This document shows, one piece after another, positions 4,417 to 6,815 of a stretch of 6,815 nucleotides of DNA. The notes under the pieces are model-generated. The model had not been told where the DNA came from, ran no database searches, and was given only the letters and a program-made list of their open reading frames with translations. Every line of letters begins with the position of its first letter. Position 1 is the stretch's first letter. The DNA is taken from contig DGVK01000226.1 in the NCBI GenBank assembly GCA_002395905.1, positions 1-6,815 of the forward strand. The letters run 5' to 3'. Origin of the DNA: Verrucomicrobia bacterium UBA4286. Its GTDB lineage: Bacteria; Verrucomicrobiota; Kiritimatiellia; RFP12; UBA1067. A program made the translations under genes and the position numbers.

Positions 4417-5081
4417 TTCGCGGCGCCTTTCCTTTTCGCCGCCATGAACTCGTCATAGCCGCGATTCCTCAGCCTGCACGCGGGACACTCCCCGCAACCG
4501 CGCCCGGGGACGCCGTTGTAGCATGTAAGAGTATGGTTCTCTATGACTTCAAGTATTCCGAGTCTGTCGGCGAGAGCCCACTCCTGCGCCTTGGTCATAT
4601 GCATGAACGGCGTCACGATGCGCACGGGAAAGTCCAGAGCGAAACGCATCGCCTTCTGCTGCGCCTTTATAAACACCTCGCGGCAGTCGGGGTAGCCGGA
4701 GAAATCCGCCTCGGACACCCCCGTGTATACATCCTTCGCACCGAGTTCTTTGGCCCACACCCCGGCGGCAAGCAGGAAGAAGGCGTTGCGGCCTTCGACG
4801 ACCGTATTGGGGCACTTCGCGCCCTTCTTGCGCTCGATCGTCCCCTCTTTCGACATGAGAGCGTTGCTGGTTATGTGACGGTAGAAGTCGAGTCTCACGA
4901 CCTTGTGTGCGGCGACCTTGAAGCGCTTCGCCAGAGCGCGTGCGAATCTAGTCTCGAGCGCGTGGCGCTGACCGTATGAAAACGTTATCGCCGCGACTTC
5001 GTCCGCGCCATGCTTCGCGACGGCAAGCGCAAGAGCCGTCGCGCTGTCCTGTCCGCCAGATAGAACGACAACCGCCTTCAC
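4413..5081 (-). CDS. queC: 7-cyano-7-deazaguanine (preQ0) synthase QueC
   Basis: 222 residues. QueC converts 7-carboxy-7-deazaguanine to preQ0 with ATP and ammonia, a step toward queuosine in tRNA. Visible: the PP-loop SGGQDS (8-13), YGQRH (36-40), PNTVVEGRN (91-99), GVSEADFSGYPDCR (121-134) and a C-terminal zinc site C187-x8-C196-x2-C199-x2-C202 in CYNGVPGRGCGECPAC. All signature residues are present, so the enzyme should be active. The start is the GTG at 5081: it places the P-loop at the expected distance, overlaps the queD stop as GTGA, and has GGAG 8 nt upstream. The open frame continues further upstream, but that part is only a shadow of queD. The protein ends by overlapping the rsmD ATG. 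Confidence 0.96.
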   Translation of the reverse strand: MKAVVVLSGGQDSATALALAVAKHGADEVAAITFSYGQRHALETRFARALAKRFKVAAHKVVRLDFYRHITSNALMSKEGTIERKKGAKCPNTVVEGRNAFFLLAAGVWAKELGAKDVYTGVSEADFSGYPDCREVFIKAQQKAMRFALDFPVRIVTPFMHMTKAQEWALADRLGILEVIENHTLTCYNGVPGRGCGECPACRLRNRGYDEFMAAKRKGAAK

Positions 5082-5497
5082 GGCCTGTACTCCGCAGAGC
5101 TGTCGGCCGTCTCCCACACCTTTACGGCCGAGAGTCCGGAAATCTTCGGCGCCAGCGCGTCGAAGAAATACCGCGCAAGATTCTCCGCCGTGGACCTGAA
5201 CGGCAGAGCGACCGTTCGCATGCCATGCTTCTCGACGACCGCCGCAATCTCGCGCTCGCCCTCGCTCTCCGTTGAGTAGACGAAGGCGTGGTCGAAACGG
5301 TCGCATATCGTCTCGGTCGCGACGGCCTTGAGATCCTTGAAGTCTATCACCATGTCGTTGCCTTCGCTCGCGTCGGTCGCCATGGAAACAGACACGTCCA
5401 CCCTGTACGTGTGGCCGTGGAGATTCTTGCACAGCCCCTGGTGGTTGGTGAGGATGTGGGCCGCATCGAACTTCACGGTCTTGGTAACTGTCGTCAT
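5078..5497 (-). CDS. queD: 6-carboxytetrahydropterin synthase QueD
   Basis: 139 residues, within the usual 120-140. QueD converts dihydroneopterin triphosphate to 6-carboxy-5,6,7,8-tetrahydropterin, the first committed step toward preQ0. Zinc ligands are H14 (FDAAHIL), H27 and H29 (LHGHTY). The catalytic C23 sits in CKNLHGH, D69-H70 in the DHAF segment, TAEN at 103-106, and a pterin-binding E129 in VKVWETADSSAEY. It starts 4 nt after the potC stop with an AAGGGA ribosome site and overlaps queC by 4 nt. With queC it covers two of the three preQ0 steps. queE, the radical-SAM enzyme between them, is not in the window. Confidence 0.96.
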   Translation of the reverse strand: MTTVTKTVKFDAAHILTNHQGLCKNLHGHTYRVDVSVSMATDASEGNDMVIDFKDLKAVATETICDRFDHAFVYSTESEGEREIAAVVEKHGMRTVALPFRSTAENLARYFFDALAPKISGLSAVKVWETADSSAEYRP

Positions 5498-5501
5498 AAA
5501 C

Positions 5502-6326
5502 TCATTTCCCTTTCTGCTGCGGACCCTGCGAGCGCGTAAGGAATTTGGACAGCCCTACGAGCGCGCACGTGAACATGAGCATGAGCGTCGAAAGGGCGAA
5601 GACCGACGGCAGGTTCTTGGAATGCTTTGTCATCGAGCTTACATAGGTCGGGAAAGTGTTGGTCCCGGCGCCGTTCACGAACGACGTTATGACCACATCG
5701 TCGATCGACAGCGTGAACGCGAGAAGTCCGCCAGCGATTATGCCCGGCATCAGTATCGGAAGCTCCACCTTGAAGAACGTGTACCACGGCCCGGCGCCGA
5801 GATCGTAGGCGGCCTCGACAAGCCTGTCGTCGAAATCCTGCAGTCTCGCGAGAATCGTCATCACAACGTAGGAGACGCAGAACGTGACATGGGCTATCAG
5901 TATCGTCCAGAAGCCGCACTCCACGTTCGCCGCGACAAACAGCATGAGAAGCGAAATGCCGATCAAAATGTCGGGCATGACGAGCGGCGTGTAGACAAGC
6001 GCATGATGGATCGACTGCAGACGGTCCTTCCAGCGGTGGAGCGCGAGCGCGGCGGTCGTTCCTATGACACATGATATGAGCGTGGCGATCCCGGCGATCG
6101 TGAGCGACAGCCAGAAGCTCTGCATCAGCGCCTTCACCGAATAGTGGCTGGAGAATATCTGCGAATACCACTTGAGCGAAAAGCCTATAAAGCGCCCCTG
6201 CGCGTCGGTGAACGACATAGATATTCCGTTGGGTATGAACCCGTAGACCACGACAAGGATTATCGGCACATACAGGAACGCCAGCACGAACGCCAGCACA
6301 GCGGCGGAAAAGAACGACCGCTTCAT
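5502..6326 (-). CDS. potC: Spermidine/putrescine-type ABC transporter permease, PotC-like
   Basis: 274 residues (Escherichia coli PotC is about 264). It is an inner-membrane subunit with roughly six hydrophobic segments: about 8-30, 70-96, 110-135, 140-162, 192-212 and 243-262. The EAA loop that docks on the ATPase reads EAAYDLGAGPWYTFFKVELP (171-190). The family signature IDDVVITSFVNGAG (208-221) and the TFPTYVSSM segment mark the PotC/YdcV side of the family. The start at 6326 overlaps the potB stop (ATGA). An upstream extension of the frame to 6407 is Arg/Ala-rich and runs into potB, so it is rejected. Polyamine specificity is assumed from the family, because the binding protein and ATPase are not in view. 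Confidence 0.92.
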   Translation of the reverse strand: MKRSFFSAAVLAFVLAFLYVPIILVVVYGFIPNGISMSFTDAQGRFIGFSLKWYSQIFSSHYSVKALMQSFWLSLTIAGIATLISCVIGTTAALALHRWKDRLQSIHHALVYTPLVMPDILIGISLLMLFVAANVECGFWTILIAHVTFCVSYVVMTILARLQDFDDRLVEAAYDLGAGPWYTFFKVELPILMPGIIAGGLLAFTLSIDDVVITSFVNGAGTNTFPTYVSSMTKHSKNLPSVFALSTLMLMFTCALVGLSKFLTRSQGPQQKGK

Positions 6327-6815
6327 CGCGCGCCTCCCTCGCCCGCACGGGCCGCACGCGTCTCGACGCGCCTCCTGTCGCGCACATCCTGCCGCGACTT
6401 CCACCACATCGCCGCACCGAGCGGCACGAGGACGGATACCGCCATCAACGTCGCCAGCGCGGACGCATGCGGGATGTTGCGGTTCTGTATCGCCCGCATG
6501 AATATCTTGTTGCCGATAAGAACACAGTTTGTGCCGCCAAGCATCTGCGGGATGACATAGGAGCCTATCGCAGGGATGAACACCATCAATATCGCCGACA
6601 CGATACCCTGCCGTATTCCCGGCACGAATATCTTTCTGAAGGCGTAAAAGCCCCTCGCCCCGAGGTCGCGCGCCGCCTCCAGCAGCGCGAAGTCGAACTT
6701 CTCCGCCGCCGTGTATATCGGCATTATGGCGAAGGGCAGGAACGAATACACCGACACGAGCACTACGGCGGAGTCGGAATCCAGAATCGTCGACGTGGCG
6801 GGATCGACATGGCCC
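6323..6815 (-). CDS. potB: Spermidine/putrescine-type ABC transporter permease, PotB-like, N-terminus cut by window edge
   Basis: 163 C-terminal residues are visible, out of about 280-300 expected. The visible part starts in a periplasmic stretch (GHVDPATSTILDSDSAVV) and continues into a membrane segment (LVSVYSFLPFAIMPIYTAAEK). The EAA loop EAARDLGARGFYAFRKIFVP follows, then GIRQGIVSAILMVFIPAIGS, the PotB signature YVIPQMLGGTNCVLIGNKI, and a last membrane helix around ALATLMAVSVLVPLGAAMWW. The tail is strongly basic (KSRQDVRDRRR) and should face the cytoplasm. A GTG at 6763 is not a true start, because the frame and the homology continue to the window edge. It pairs with PotC as the second permease subunit; the ATPase gene is probably further upstream. 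Confidence 0.92.
   Translation of the reverse strand, partial: GHVDPATSTILDSDSAVVLVSVYSFLPFAIMPIYTAAEKFDFALLEAARDLGARGFYAFRKIFVPGIRQGIVSAILMVFIPAIGSYVIPQMLGGTNCVLIGNKIFMRAIQNRNIPHASALATLMAVSVLVPLGAAMWWKSRQDVRDRRRVETRAARAGEGGAR

Noticed and set aside
3819..4979. A 386-codon plus-strand open frame
   Set aside because: It is antisense to rsmD and queC, both of which have all family motifs. The translated product is low-complexity Arg/Ser/Pro sequence typical of GC-rich shadows.
6327..6407. N-terminal extension of PotC to 6407
   Set aside because: The added 27 residues are Arg/Ala/Gly/Cys-rich and lie entirely inside potB. ATG 6326 overlaps the potB stop as ATGA and opens directly into a membrane segment.

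Overview
This window comes from a GC-rich bacterial chromosome in which every recognisable gene is on the minus strand. Nothing in the sequence fixes the species. Three things make a member of the Planctomycetota/Verrucomicrobiota/Lentisphaerota/Kiritimatiellota group plausible, although this is a weak inference: the base composition, several exported small enzymes, and a GxxExxY gene bounded by GCGGAG-type palindromic repeats.

Read in the direction of transcription (high to low coordinates), the window has two blocks. Block 1 (6815 to 3808) is a tightly packed operon: the end of potB (cut by the window edge), potC, queD, queC and rsmD. Four-base start/stop overlaps (ATGA or GTGA) join three of the four junctions, and four bases separate potC from queD. 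It encodes two polyamine-type ABC permease subunits, two queuosine-precursor enzymes and the 16S rRNA G966 methyltransferase. potA, potD and queE are not in view.

Block 2 (3767 to 1) looks like a reactive-carbonyl stress locus. It opens with a textbook MerR-class promoter: TTGACT, a 19-bp spacer and TATAAT, with a 7-4-7 palindrome in the spacer. The promoter sits so close to the first ATG that the regulator mRNA should be leaderless. The regulator resembles the AdhR/NmlR subfamily and keeps its single cysteine at the expected place. It is followed by an exported antibiotic-biosynthesis-monooxygenase-fold protein, an iron-dependent (YqhD/BDH-like) alcohol/aldehyde dehydrogenase, the first ~20-25 codons of an aldo/keto reductase, a GxxExxY gene, and an exported carboxymuconolactone decarboxylase/cupin protein that runs off the left edge.

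The most unusual part is 930-1574. A palindromic repeat whose arms are three tandem octamers (xxGCGGAG) occurs twice. Once it is a compact 67-bp hairpin just after the dehydrogenase gene. Once it is opened up, with a whole GxxExxY gene between its arms. In the second form one arm supplies the gene's Shine-Dalgarno sequence and the other encodes its last nine or so residues and abuts its stop codon. This unit interrupts the aldo/keto reductase, whose remainder is missing. It looks like a gene-bearing version of a small palindromic mobile element, with the hairpin as its empty form.
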